Below are positions 25,215-33,827 of a DNA stretch of 64,000 bases, one piece after another. The stretch is from Pedobacter sp. BS3 (GTDB taxonomy: Bacteria; Bacteroidota; Bacteroidia; Sphingobacteriales; Sphingobacteriaceae): positions 62,001-126,000 of the forward strand of contig NZ_VTRT01000005.1 of assembly GCF_008274585.1 (NCBI RefSeq). Reading direction: 5' to 3'. Every line of letters starts with the position of its first letter. Positions within the stretch are counted from its first letter, which is position 1. Made by a program: the position numbers and the translations under genes. The notes under the pieces are model-generated. The model was not told the DNA's origin and searched no databases. It saw only the letters and a program-made list of their open reading frames with translations.

Positions 25215-27527
25215 ATGGCATCCCAGCTTTCTATAAATGAGATTTTAACTAAAAAAAGCTCAACCCAGCAGCATTACAATGGCTATCAGCCTTTGTTTTT
25301 CAGGCTTGCAGATCGTGCGCAAAAGCAGCAATTGTTTGACCTGCTTACTGAAAAACCATACATAACGGTGTATGACACTATTCAGTCGCAACTTGGAGAA
25401 CTGGTAAAATCTTTTCAGCCCAGCGAAACATTAACCGATAAAGAGCAGCATGAAGCTGTTGAAAGACACCTGAATGGTATCGATCCGCATGATTATGGCG
25501 TTTGGGTATACTATCCGTGGAGCGAGAAATTGGTGCATATAGTAGATGAGGCAGAATTTATTGCTTTAAGAACCAACCGGAACCGGTATAAAATTACTGA
25601 TGAAGAACGGTTAAAGCTTTCTGAAAAGAGGATAGGCGTGATCGGGTTATCAGTTGGGCAATCCGTATCGCTTACACTGGCTATGGAGCGTACCTTTGGC
25701 GAGTTGCGTATTGCCGATTTTGATGAGCTTGAAATTACCAACCTGAACCGTTTACGAAGCGGCATACACAACATGGGTCTGAAAAAAACCGTTCTGGTTG
25801 CCCGTGAAATTGCCGAGATAGACCCTTTTCTGAAAGTTACCTGTTTTCACGAGGGGATAACCGATACCAATATGGAAGCCTTTTTACTGGAAGGTGGCAA
25901 GCTGAATGTGCTGATTGATGAGTGCGATGGGGTAGATGTGAAAATTAATTGCCGCATAGCCGCTAAAAAACATCGTATCCCGGTACTGATGGAAGCCAGC
26001 GACAGGGCAACTATTGATGTAGAGCGTTTTGACCTGGAGCCCGACAGGCCTATTTTACACGGGTACGTTGAGCATCTGGATCTCTCTAACGTTAAGGATG
26101 CCAAAACCATGGAAGAAAAACTGCCTTATATATTACCGATAGTAGGTGTGGAAACCATGTCGACCCGTCTTAAAGCCTCGGCAATAGAAATAGGACAAAC
26201 CATATCTACGTGGCCTCAGCTGGCCAGTGCGGTAACTATGGGCGGTGGCATGACTGCCGATATATGCCGCAGGGTGCTGCTGGATCAGTATCATCAGTCT
26301 GGCCGGTATTTTATTGATATCGAAGAGCTGGTTGGTGATCCGAAGGAAGAAGAACCGGTATTCCGGTATACCAAAAGATCGTTAAATGAGCAGCAAATGG
26401 CTGCCGAAGCAGCAAAAGTTGAGCCTTTATATCATCAGAACAGCGTAACCGATGCCGATACGTTAAAAACACTGGTAGCAGCGGCGGCCATAGCACCCTC
26501 GGCAGGTAATAACCAACCCTGGAAATGGTACTCAGACGGTAAGCAGATCTATCTTTTTCATGATATAGAACGTTCAGAATCGTACGGCGATTTTGAAAAT
26601 ATGGTGTCGTACGTAACGTTTGGTACAGCTATCGAAAACCTGAAGCTTAAGGCCGCCGGGTTAGGCCTGAAAGTAACAGAAAAACTATTCCCGTTAGAGG
26701 GTCAGCCATTGTTGATCGCCGTATTCAGCTTTGAGAAAGCAGCCGTTCGTAAAGATGACCTGGTAAACTATATAACCATCCGTTTTACCAACCGGCATTT
26801 AGGGCAGGGTGGTCAGATAGAAGCAGATCAACTGGCCGAAATGCGTTCGGTTGCTTCAGAGGTTCCCGGGGCAGCACTGAAGATCATTGAAGGAAAACAG
26901 AATATGGAGGCATTGGCTGATATCACCGGTCAGGCCGAAAAGCTGCGGCTTTTTATCCCGCAAGGTCATTACGAGCTTTTTGAAAAAGAAATGCGTTGGA
27001 GCAAAGAAGAAGTTGAGACCGCAAAAGATGGATTAGATATACGCACGTTAGAATTAAGTCCCAAAGATGCTATCGGATTCCGCGTAGCCAGAGATCTCAG
27101 GGCTGTGCAGATGGTTGCTTCCTGGAATAAAGGAAAAGCGTTAGAAAACATGACCGCCAAGCTGGTGGCAACATCTGCTGCCGCAGCATTGATAACTATG
27201 CCCGCCTTTGATCCGGTCAATTGTATACGGGCTGGTGTAGCGTTAGAGCGTGTGTGGCTTACCGCCAATAAACATGCTATTTCATTACAGCCAATAATGG
27301 CCGCCATACTGCATTTTGCCCGTTTAAATTACGGTAATGGCATTGATATGCCGGCAAATATTCAGCAGGAGTTCAGAAAATTAAATAAAGATTTTAATAA
27401 GCTGTTTAAGCTGGATGGACAGCAGGAAGAACCCTTGTTCCTGGTTAGATTATTTACAGGTGAACAACCAAGCTCAAAATCCCTTCGGTTAGACTTAGAT
27501 AAGGTTTACTTTACCAGCAAAAAATAA
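25215..27527 (+). CDS. E1-like (ThiF/MoeB) and nitroreductase fusion, Rv1355c-like
   Basis: Two domains in 770 residues. Residues ~130-380 are an E1-type ATP-binding Rossmann fold: IGVIGLSVGQSVSLTLAM, ADFDELEITNLNRLRSG and VLIDECDGVDVKI correspond to the GxGxxG, DxDxVxxxNLNR and DxxD regions of ThiF/MoeB. Residues ~415-700 are nitroreductase-like: LVAAAAIAPSAGNNQPWKWY for FMN binding, and VNYITIRFTNRHLG. The N-terminal ~110 residues are unlike known E1s. The layout matches the uncharacterised Rv1355c family (annotated moeY in M. tuberculosis). No partner ubiquitin-like or sulfur-carrier gene is nearby. It is followed two bases later by an acyltransferase-like gene, so the two are one operon. 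Confidence 0.85.
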   Translation: MASQLSINEILTKKSSTQQHYNGYQPLFFRLADRAQKQQLFDLLTEKPYITVYDTIQSQLGELVKSFQPSETLTDKEQHEAVERHLNGIDPHDYGVWVYYPWSEKLVHIVDEAEFIALRTNRNRYKITDEERLKLSEKRIGVIGLSVGQSVSLTLAMERTFGELRIADFDELEITNLNRLRSGIHNMGLKKTVLVAREIAEIDPFLKVTCFHEGITDTNMEAFLLEGGKLNVLIDECDGVDVKINCRIAAKKHRIPVLMEASDRATIDVERFDLEPDRPILHGYVEHLDLSNVKDAKTMEEKLPYILPIVGVETMSTRLKASAIEIGQTISTWPQLASAVTMGGGMTADICRRVLLDQYHQSGRYFIDIEELVGDPKEEEPVFRYTKRSLNEQQMAAEAAKVEPLYHQNSVTDADTLKTLVAAAAIAPSAGNNQPWKWYSDGKQIYLFHDIERSESYGDFENMVSYVTFGTAIENLKLKAAGLGLKVTEKLFPLEGQPLLIAVFSFEKAAVRKDDLVNYITIRFTNRHLGQGGQIEADQLAEMRSVASEVPGAALKIIEGKQNMEALADITGQAEKLRLFIPQGHYELFEKEMRWSKEEVETAKDGLDIRTLELSPKDAIGFRVARDLRAVQMVASWNKGKALENMTAKLVATSAAAALITMPAFDPVNCIRAGVALERVWLTANKHAISLQPIMAAILHFARLNYGNGIDMPANIQQEFRKLNKDFNKLFKLDGQQEEPLFLVRLFTGEQPSSKSLRLDLDKVYFTSKK

Positions 27528-27529
27528 GG

Positions 27530-28243
27530 ATGATCTCTGTCGCATTCCGAGCATTTCGTGCTATAGATGAGCCTGAATCATGTGCCCGTTTTATAGAAGG
27601 GCACAGAAAGGTGCTTGAAATATTCGGAATTACAATGATCACTTCTAATAAAGCATTGTGGGTAAATCATAAAAATACGTATGTAATTTTAGTAGAATCG
27701 ATAGAAGATAGAAGACCTTTAGGTGGGGCACGTTTGCAAATTGCAGATGATGATCTTTTACTTCCTATCGAAGATGCAGTTGGAATTGTAGATAAAAGAA
27801 TATTTGACGTTGTTAAAAGTCACCGGCCACAGCGTACGGCAGAACTCTGTGGTTTGTGGAATTCGCGTGAAATTGCAGGTTATGGTATTGGGAGTTTCTT
27901 TTTAACAAGAGCAGCTATTGCGTTGGCCAGAGGACAGCTTAATATTAAAACACTTTTTGCACTCTGCGCTCCTGCCACGGTGAATATGTGTGCAAAAGCC
28001 GGTTTTATTATTGAGAAATCTTTAGGAAATGATGGATTTTTCAATTATCCGAAATTAGATCTTATAGCTACAGCAATGGTTATTGAGGATATTAATAATA
28101 TTCCGAGCGCTACCGAAGAAAATAGAAAATTTGTTGAGGATTTTATTAATCATCCTGTACAGAATAGAATTGAGAAGGGCCCAAAGGGAGAGATCATGGT
28201 AGAATATAATTTGTTACTTAATAATATTGATCAGGCCATTTAA
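27530..28243 (+). CDS. GNAT-like N-acyltransferase, possibly FeeM/autoinducer-synthase related
   Basis: A 237-residue protein whose middle (PLGGARLQIADDD, ELCGLWNSREIAGYGIGSFFLTRAAIALARGQLNIKTLFALCAPATVNMCAKAGFIIE) has the shape of an acyl/acetyl-CoA-dependent GNAT fold, similar to N-acyl amino acid synthases and LuxI-like enzymes. The family call is by pattern only. The start lies two bases after the fusion gene stop, implying coupling. Arg codons are unusual: 8 of 15 are AGA, against mainly CGT/CGG in the neighbours, and the gene is AT-rich, suggesting a different history. A sensor kinase follows. Confidence 0.6.
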   Translation: MISVAFRAFRAIDEPESCARFIEGHRKVLEIFGITMITSNKALWVNHKNTYVILVESIEDRRPLGGARLQIADDDLLLPIEDAVGIVDKRIFDVVKSHRPQRTAELCGLWNSREIAGYGIGSFFLTRAAIALARGQLNIKTLFALCAPATVNMCAKAGFIIEKSLGNDGFFNYPKLDLIATAMVIEDINNIPSATEENRKFVEDFINHPVQNRIEKGPKGEIMVEYNLLLNNIDQAI

Positions 28244-28261
28244 TTATAGCTTCATGATTTT

Positions 28262-28298
28262 AAAGAATGGCTAAAAAGCCCCTAACGTCATTCTTTTT
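28262..28298 (+). terminator. Weak hairpin after the acyltransferase gene
   Basis: AAAGAATG (28262-28269) pairs with CATTCTTT (28289-28296) around a 19-base loop, followed by TT. It may attenuate transcription into the kinase rather than stop it. Confidence 0.35.
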
Positions 28299-28338
28299 AG
28301 ATTAAAATAGATACTATAAAAAAAAATAAATCACGTTA

Positions 28339-30498
28339 ATGAAGATATTACAATTAAGGTTTTTATACGGGTTTGTGTTTTTTTGCCAATTAGTCGGCTC
28401 TAATGTATTGTATGCACAGAAAAAACAAGAAATAAAGCAGAGTGGAGGATTAGTCTACTCTATAAAAGTGTTAGAAGACAAAGATGGCCGGTTAACTATA
28501 AACAATATCTCCAATCAGAAATTTCAGCCTTTATTAACCAACGCACCCAACTACGGCTTAACAAATTCGGTTTACTGGTTCAAAATAGATATGATCAATC
28601 ATACTAATGAACAGGATTTCTTATTTAAAATTCAGAATGCAACTATCTCAAATTCTATATTTTATACGGTTAACCATGGGCTGATCAATACCCAGGTTAT
28701 AAAGAATACCACACCGTTAAAACAAAGAGAGTTTAATAGCCAGTACCCTTTATTCAAAGTCACACTTTTACCTGATTCTGCCCTTACATGCTATCTGAGA
28801 ATTTCGAGCAATAATGTGATGGATTTGCCCATGAGTCTTAAAAGTGATGTCAGCATATTAGACGATATCAATCTGGATCAGTGGTTTTTTGGTATTTATT
28901 CAGGTATCATCCTGATCATGTTTTTATATAATATTTTCATTTATCTCACAGTCAAGGATGATCAATACCTGTATTATGTGTTTTATATACTGGTTGTTGG
29001 GCTTACACAAGCCTGTCTGAAAGGGTACGCCGTAAAATTTTTGTGGCCCAATAATGAGTGGTTGATACGCCAGGCGCCTCATATTATTACTGCCTGCTCA
29101 GGTATTTTTTCAATACTGTTTACATTTAACTTTTTGCATGTCAGGCAATATGCGCACAAGGTATATATAGTATTAAATACATTGATTGTAATTTACTTTG
29201 TATCTATAGCTGTATATCTGAGTGGAGGGTATATAGCCGGGCAGAAAATTCTACAGGCAAATACTAGCCTGGTGTCGGTAGTAATATTATCGTGTGGATT
29301 TTATACCTATAAAAAGGGATATAAGCCAGCGTTGTTTTTTAACATTTCCTGGTCGTTTTTCCTCGGTGGAGTAATTATATATATCCTGAAAGATGCCGGT
29401 GTGCTGCCGGTGAATAATTTTACCAGCAACGCCATTTTGATCGGCTCAGGTTTAGAAGCAACCCTGCTTTCGTTTGCGTTGGCCGATAAGATCAACATCT
29501 ATAAAAAGGAGAAAGAAAGATCGCAGGAAGAAACCGTTAGGGCCTTGCAGGAAAACGAACGCATTATCCGTGAGCAAAACGTTATACTTGAAACAAAGGT
29601 AAATGAACGCACTTTGGAATTAAAGGCCGCTAACGAAGAGCTGAATGAAGCACTTGAAGACCTGAAACAGGCGCAAACACAATTGGTAGAGTCAGAAAAG
29701 ATGGCCTCGTTGGGTCAGTTAACTGCCGGTATAGCACACGAGATCAACAACCCCATCAACTTTGTAACCTCAAACGTAAATCCGCTAAAGCGTGATGTTG
29801 GCCAGCTTTTAGACGTTATTACCAGTCTCGAAGAATTGAGCGTATCAGACCTGGCTGTTGCCGATAAGCAGAAACGCATTGATGAGCTGAAAGAAGAAAT
29901 GGATTTCGATTATCTTAAGGTTGAAATATCACATTTGCTGAACGGTATTCATGAGGGCGCTTCGCGTACGGCAGAAATTGTTAAGGGCTTACGTATTTTC
30001 TCACGTGTGGATGAAGACGATTTAAAGCGTGCCGATATTAATGCCGGGTTAGATTCAACATTGGTTATTGTAAATAACCTGCTGAACAACAAAATCAAAG
30101 TCACAAAAAACTATGCCGACCTGCCCTTGATAGAATGTTATCCGGGTAAATTGAATCAGGTATTTCTAAACCTGTTAACCAATGCCATACACGCTATAAA
30201 GTCTGTATTTGGCGATAATACGGGCGGCGAATTAACCATTAGTACTTACTTTGATGCCGACAATGTTTTTGTGAAAATTACCGATAACGGTACAGGTATG
30301 GATGCCGATACACAGAAAAAGATATTCGAACCTTTTTTTACTACCAAAGAAGTTGGTGAGGGTACAGGCCTGGGAATGTCTATCGCATACAATACCATCA
30401 AAAAACATAATGGCCAGATTTTTGTAGAGTCTGCCGTTGGAGAAGGGACAACGTTTATACTGGAGTTGCCAATTGTACACAAAATACAGGCAACCTAA
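28339..30498 (+). CDS. 7TMR-DISM sensor histidine kinase
   Basis: Membrane sensor kinase. Signal peptide at 1-26 (YVLYAQ region), a periplasmic 7TMR-DISMED2-like beta domain at ~30-185 (SVYWFKIDMINHT), seven membrane helices at ~190-390, then a coiled coil and the kinase core. The H-box is GIAHEINNPINF with phospho-acceptor His467, followed by the N-box NQVFLNLLTNAIHAI, DNGTGMD and GEGTGLGMSIAYNTIKKHNG. The extracellular domain family usually binds carbohydrate-like or other small ligands. The DNA of the sensor half is more AT-rich than the kinase half. It precedes a receiver-kinase and a receiver, which may be its targets. Confidence 0.93.
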   Translation: MKILQLRFLYGFVFFCQLVGSNVLYAQKKQEIKQSGGLVYSIKVLEDKDGRLTINNISNQKFQPLLTNAPNYGLTNSVYWFKIDMINHTNEQDFLFKIQNATISNSIFYTVNHGLINTQVIKNTTPLKQREFNSQYPLFKVTLLPDSALTCYLRISSNNVMDLPMSLKSDVSILDDINLDQWFFGIYSGIILIMFLYNIFIYLTVKDDQYLYYVFYILVVGLTQACLKGYAVKFLWPNNEWLIRQAPHIITACSGIFSILFTFNFLHVRQYAHKVYIVLNTLIVIYFVSIAVYLSGGYIAGQKILQANTSLVSVVILSCGFYTYKKGYKPALFFNISWSFFLGGVIIYILKDAGVLPVNNFTSNAILIGSGLEATLLSFALADKINIYKKEKERSQEETVRALQENERIIREQNVILETKVNERTLELKAANEELNEALEDLKQAQTQLVESEKMASLGQLTAGIAHEINNPINFVTSNVNPLKRDVGQLLDVITSLEELSVSDLAVADKQKRIDELKEEMDFDYLKVEISHLLNGIHEGASRTAEIVKGLRIFSRVDEDDLKRADINAGLDSTLVIVNNLLNNKIKVTKNYADLPLIECYPGKLNQVFLNLLTNAIHAIKSVFGDNTGGELTISTYFDADNVFVKITDNGTGMDADTQKKIFEPFFTTKEVGEGTGLGMSIAYNTIKKHNGQIFVESAVGEGTTFILELPIVHKIQAT

Positions 30499-30613
30499 AG
30501 TCAATATGTACGTATACCAAGTCCTGATAGAAACTAATTTTAAACACCCATCTGGCTATTCTAAATGTGGATTGATGCCGGGAAAGCATTGCAAGTTTAA
30601 ATAAGAAACCCGC

Positions 30614-31699
30614 ATGTCAGAAAAGATAAAAGTATTGTATATTGATGACGAGCCGAATAACCTGATCAGTTTTAAAGCATCATTCCGATTAGATTATCAG
30701 ATTTATACTGCTGATAATACACAAGACGCCTTGAAGCACCTGGAATCCCATCCCGATATGCGGATCATTTTTTGCGATCAGCGTATGCCTGATAAAACAG
30801 GTGTGGAGTTTTTTGAGGATGTCAGGGCGAAATATCCCTTACCTATACGGATATTGTTAACGGGTTATACCGATATCGAGTCGGTTATAGACGCCATTAA
30901 CAAAAGTCATATTTACAGGTATGTTAAAAAGCCCTGGATTAATGAAGACATTGTATCGGCCATAGACGAAGGAAATAAATTTTACCTGGCAAATTCCATG
31001 CTGTCGGTTAAAAACGATATCCTGCAAAAGGCCTATAACGAGCTTGATAAGTTTGCATACAGTGTCAGCCACGATATCAGGGGGCCGCTTTCAGGTATAG
31101 CCGGAGCTATTACCCTGGCCAGTGAGATGAACGATATCGGCGAAATTAAAGATATGCTCAGGTTAATGGGTAAATCGGTTAAAAAGCTCGATGAATTTAT
31201 CATGAGCATGCACGATTATTATTCGCTGAAGAGAGGCGAGCTGCATATTGCTGATATAAATTTTGATAACCTGATAACCGATCTGAAAGAAATTTATAAG
31301 ATATATACCACCACCAGGAATATTCATTTTGAAACCAGTGTACACCAGACAGAGCCTTTTCGCAGTGATGAATTATCGCTTAAAATTATCCTGAATAACC
31401 TGCTTTCAAACGCTTTTAAATACCAGAAAAGAGACAATAGCTACCACATGGTAAAACTTAGTATTGATGTACAGAATGGTATGGCTACCTTTGTAGTAGA
31501 AGATAACGGTGTTGGCATTCCCGAAAAGCATATTGGCGAAATATTTAACCTGTTTTTCAGGGCCAGTGCCCTTGATGCCGGAACCGGTTTCGGGTTATAC
31601 AATGTAAAAGATGCGCTGTTAAAATTAAATGGCCAGGTGCATGTAGATTCCACACTTGGCATAGGTTCTACTTTTACTATTAAAATACCAAATAAATAA
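30614..31699 (+). CDS. Receiver-histidine kinase hybrid, soluble
   Basis: N-terminal receiver (1-125) with phospho-acceptor Asp55 in FCDQRMPDKTGVEF and Lys in YVKKPW. A kinase core follows: His153 in YSVSHDIRGPLSGI, NNLLSNAFKYQ (N-box), DNGVGIPEKHIGEIFNLFFRAS, and GTGFGLYNV. There is no membrane segment, so it takes its signal through the receiver, probably from the membrane kinase upstream (116 bases away). The next gene, a lone receiver, starts four bases after the stop and is its likely output. Confidence 0.93.
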   Translation: MSEKIKVLYIDDEPNNLISFKASFRLDYQIYTADNTQDALKHLESHPDMRIIFCDQRMPDKTGVEFFEDVRAKYPLPIRILLTGYTDIESVIDAINKSHIYRYVKKPWINEDIVSAIDEGNKFYLANSMLSVKNDILQKAYNELDKFAYSVSHDIRGPLSGIAGAITLASEMNDIGEIKDMLRLMGKSVKKLDEFIMSMHDYYSLKRGELHIADINFDNLITDLKEIYKIYTTTRNIHFETSVHQTEPFRSDELSLKIILNNLLSNAFKYQKRDNSYHMVKLSIDVQNGMATFVVEDNGVGIPEKHIGEIFNLFFRASALDAGTGFGLYNVKDALLKLNGQVHVDSTLGIGSTFTIKIPNK

Positions 31700-31703
31700 G
31701 CTA

Positions 31704-32105
31704 ATGAAGTTTTCATTTATTGTGATTGATGATAGTGAGCTTGACTGTTATATTGCAGAGAAGCTGATTAACCATACGGGTAAGAGTGCCGGATTTAAAT
31801 CTTTTATCGATGCAGCATCAGCATTAGAACATATCAGCAAACAACAGCCTGATGGTGATAAAGCGGTTATTTTATTAGATATTATGATGCCGGTGATGAA
31901 TGGCTTTGATTTCTTAGAATCATTCATCACTATGCCGGCTCAGGTGCAGCAACAGTTTCTGATCATTGCCATTACGTCATCTATGAATAAAACAGATATA
32001 GCCCGTATTAAGAATTATGAAGCTGTAAAAGGAGTGATAGATAAACCCGTAACCATTAATGCTGTTTCTGCCATCATTAGCCAGGAAGGTTTGGAGTGGG
32101 ATTAA
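31704..32105 (+). CDS. Stand-alone response regulator receiver
   Basis: Single CheY-like domain of 133 residues, with the acidic pair near DDSELD, phospho-acceptor Asp59 in ILLDIMMPVMNGFDF, Thr/Ser at IAITSSM and Lys in IDKPV. No DNA-binding output domain is present, so it signals by protein contact. It is coupled to the hybrid kinase with a four-base gap. This family is often the terminal single receiver in Bacteroidota phosphorelays. Confidence 0.93.
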   Translation: MKFSFIVIDDSELDCYIAEKLINHTGKSAGFKSFIDAASALEHISKQQPDGDKAVILLDIMMPVMNGFDFLESFITMPAQVQQQFLIIAITSSMNKTDIARIKNYEAVKGVIDKPVTINAVSAIISQEGLEWD

Positions 32106-32234
32106 GTATTGAGATCGTTGTTAGTTGTTAGTGATTAGTTTGCCTTACGCCTTAAACCTTCCACTTTTTACCTCTCTATGTCTTGTTTCTTGCTTCTATA
32201 TTCTTGTTTCTCTCTTACTTCCTGACTTTTCCAA

Positions 32235-32375
32235 CTTCCGGACTATGAACCATGAACCATAAGCCATTAGCTACCCTATGCCTTCCACCGTTCTCGCTTC
32301 CGGTCTTTTCTGACTTTCCCGGCTTCCGGACTATGAACCATGAACCATAAGCCATTAGCTACCCTATGCCTTAAA
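32235..32375. repeat. Tandem 88-bp repeat, about 1.6 copies
   Basis: CTTCCGGACTATGAACCATG starts recur at 32235 and 32323, an 88-base period. The words are the same as in the 91-bp tandem at 22266, so they belong to one dispersed family. The rest of 32106-32406 is C/T-rich low-complexity DNA between two convergent receiver genes, with no gene. Confidence 0.8.
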
Positions 32376-32406
32376 CCTTCCTTTACCTTCTGCCTTTCTA
32401 ACCTTT

Positions 32407-32871
32407 CTACGATAACAATCTCTGGCGTAAAAGAAACTCTAACTGGTTGTTAGATATCGAGAGCTTCTCGTTCATATCCTTTATCTTTTCATTCTCCTGG
32501 TACACTTCATAGGCCCGTTTTATGGTCATGTCAAGCTCTTCCTCATTCCACGGTTTAGCCAGGTAGTGAAATATCTTACCTTTATTAACAGCATCAACAA
32601 CTGCGTTCATGTCGGCGTACCCGGTAAGTAATATTCTCATCGGATTGGGGAATTTTTCCAACACCTTTTCAAGAAATTCCACGCCGGTCATACCAGGCAT
32701 GCGCTGGTCGGTAATAATAATATCAACAGGTTTGGTTTCCATTACCTTCATTGCCTCGTCGGCATTGATTGCGGTAAGCACATTGTATTTTATTCTGAAA
32801 GTGGCTTTGAATGATACCAGATTGTTCTCCTCATCATCAACGTATAACACCGTGATTTTTTTATCAGACAT
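32407..32871 (-). CDS. Response regulator receiver with short coiled C-terminus
   Basis: Receiver domain (1-125) with Asp55 in ITDQRMPGMTGVEF, the LLTGYAD segment and LAKPWNEEEL, then about 28 residues of coiled, charged helix (ENEKIKDMNEKLSISNNQLEFLL). Its N-terminus (LYVDDEENNLVSFKATFR) is closely similar to the receiver of the hybrid kinase at 30614, so the two are paralogues, with opposite orientation and separated by the repeat region. It lacks an HD-GYP or DNA-binding domain, although the receiver type resembles those of RpfG-like proteins. Confidence 0.9.
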   Translation of the reverse strand: MSDKKITVLYVDDEENNLVSFKATFRIKYNVLTAINADEAMKVMETKPVDIIITDQRMPGMTGVEFLEKVLEKFPNPMRILLTGYADMNAVVDAVNKGKIFHYLAKPWNEEELDMTIKRAYEVYQENEKIKDMNEKLSISNNQLEFLLRQRLLS

Positions 32872-32982
32872 GAGCGCTTATTTAAAAATCATGCAATAAT
32901 AACACAATAAAGTTAAAAACCCCGTTGAAGGATATTTGTTCTAATTAATATGCAAATTGCTATAAAGTTATATTTTTTTTAG

Positions 32983-33045
32983 ACATGTTTTTAAATTTCA
33001 TGAAATAATGTTTTTGTTGCTGCTGGTAGCCCCGATCAGCAGCCA
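32983..33045. repeat. Palindrome-containing repeat, copy A
   Basis: ACATGTTT, TTTCATGAAATAATG and a GCTGCTGG...CAGCAGC hairpin in the same order as at 48546-48603. The left-hand copy ends just before a MITE-like element. Between 32872 and 33422 no gene is seen; the stretch is filled by this repeat, the MITE-like element and the 125-bp element. Confidence 0.55.
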
Positions 33046-33052
33046 GGGTCAT

Positions 33053-33199
33053 GAGGGGTGTCTGAAAAGTCCGATTCTCCGTCATCCTGTCCCGGATTGA
33101 ATAGGATCAAAGCGGCGCTTATGCCGCCATTAGGGGAGATTCCGGATCTCCCGGGTACCCGCAGCGGAATGATTGTTATGACTTTTTTTAAACACCCTC
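33053..33199. mobile_element. MITE-like element with ~19-bp imperfect terminal repeats
   Basis: The left end GAGGGGTGTCTGAAAAGTC (33053-33071) pairs, with several mismatches, with the right end ACTTTTTTTAAACACCCTC (33181-33199). The 147-bp element has no ORF. Flanking AT is present on both sides, too short to prove a target duplication. The interior resembles dispersed sequences with CGTCATCCTG words. Confidence 0.5.
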
Positions 33200-33295
33200 A
33201 TTCACAATGACCAACACATATTGAAATTTAAATAAAGTGATACTTTATGAAAGGTTATTTTAATACGAATAAAGAACTATTGAGATATTTTTATA

Positions 33296-33420
33296 GGCAC
33301 TGCCCTATGTTAGCTAAACCGGATTGTAGCGGATACCGGCCTGTGACTAAGGCCTTGCAGGCGTATGAGCGTAAAGCCGGGCTACCCTAACCAATATTAT
33401 GCAGGTTGTGCTTTTCTAAA
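33296..33420. repeat. 125-bp dispersed element, copy A
   Basis: Shares blocks with 60523-60647 in the same order: GCACTGCCCT, AGCGGATACCGGCC, CTAAGGCC, TATGAGCG, CGGG and GCTTTTCTAAA. It ends two bases before the stop codon of the minus-strand 76-residue gene. Confidence 0.75.
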
Positions 33421-33422
33421 AA

Positions 33423-33653
33423 TTATCCTCCTCCGGACAATAAATAACTGTCAATCCCGTCGCCAATTTTTTCTACGGTTTCTTCGGGTAACTCTTCTCC
33501 ACCCAGGCGGTACCATTTGCCGTGATGGTCGTAACGGAGATGAGTGATAAATTTATCATCGAAATACACGTCGTAGTTATCATCATTTACCGTGATGTTA
33601 CATAATTCCTTACGTCCGTTGTGGTGAATATAAAATTGAAATGAATGAGCCAT
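33423..33653 (-). CDS. Small acidic protein, unknown
   Basis: A 76-residue soluble protein with alternating charged and aromatic residues (FQFYIHHNGRKELCNITVNDDNYDVYFDDKFI) and the tail DSYLLSGGG. No family is recognised and no signal is seen. The 125-bp repeat abuts its 3' end. It lies between the two-component genes and the polysaccharide locus, divergent from the latter. Confidence 0.6.
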   Translation of the reverse strand: MAHSFQFYIHHNGRKELCNITVNDDNYDVYFDDKFITHLRYDHHGKWYRLGGEELPEETVEKIGDGIDSYLLSGGG

Positions 33654-33701
33654 ACGCTTCGGTTTAATAGTTAAAATTAGGATTTATTTCATTCAGTTGA
33701 A

Positions 33702-33775
33702 CCTGTAAATTCTTCCGGGAAACGAATTTGTACCCTCATTTGCACGAATTATTCACCCCTGTAATTCTTCCGGGA
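33702..33775. promoter_or_regulatory. Paired direct repeats and shared motif before the PL8 operon
   Basis: CCTGTAAATTCTTCCGGGA (33702-33720) recurs as CCTGTAATTCTTCCGGGA (33758-33775). Between them, 33731-33760 carries blocks TACCCTCATTT, ACGAATT and CACCCC that recur in the leader of the SusC gene (42813-42843). The PL8 ATG follows at 33828. This is a candidate operator region. Confidence 0.5.
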
Positions 33776-33827
33776 TGCCCAACTTCGTTATGTAAATGCA
33801 AACAGCCGTTTACCGTAACAATCAATT

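Noticed and set aside
25215-27527. Thiamine or molybdopterin enzyme (ThiF/MoeB)
   Set aside because: No thiamine or molybdopterin genes are near, and the C-terminal half is a nitroreductase fold.
28339-30498. Hybrid two-component regulator of the polysaccharide locus
   Set aside because: No AraC output domain or beta-propeller sensor; it has 7TMR-DISM architecture and lies in a different block.
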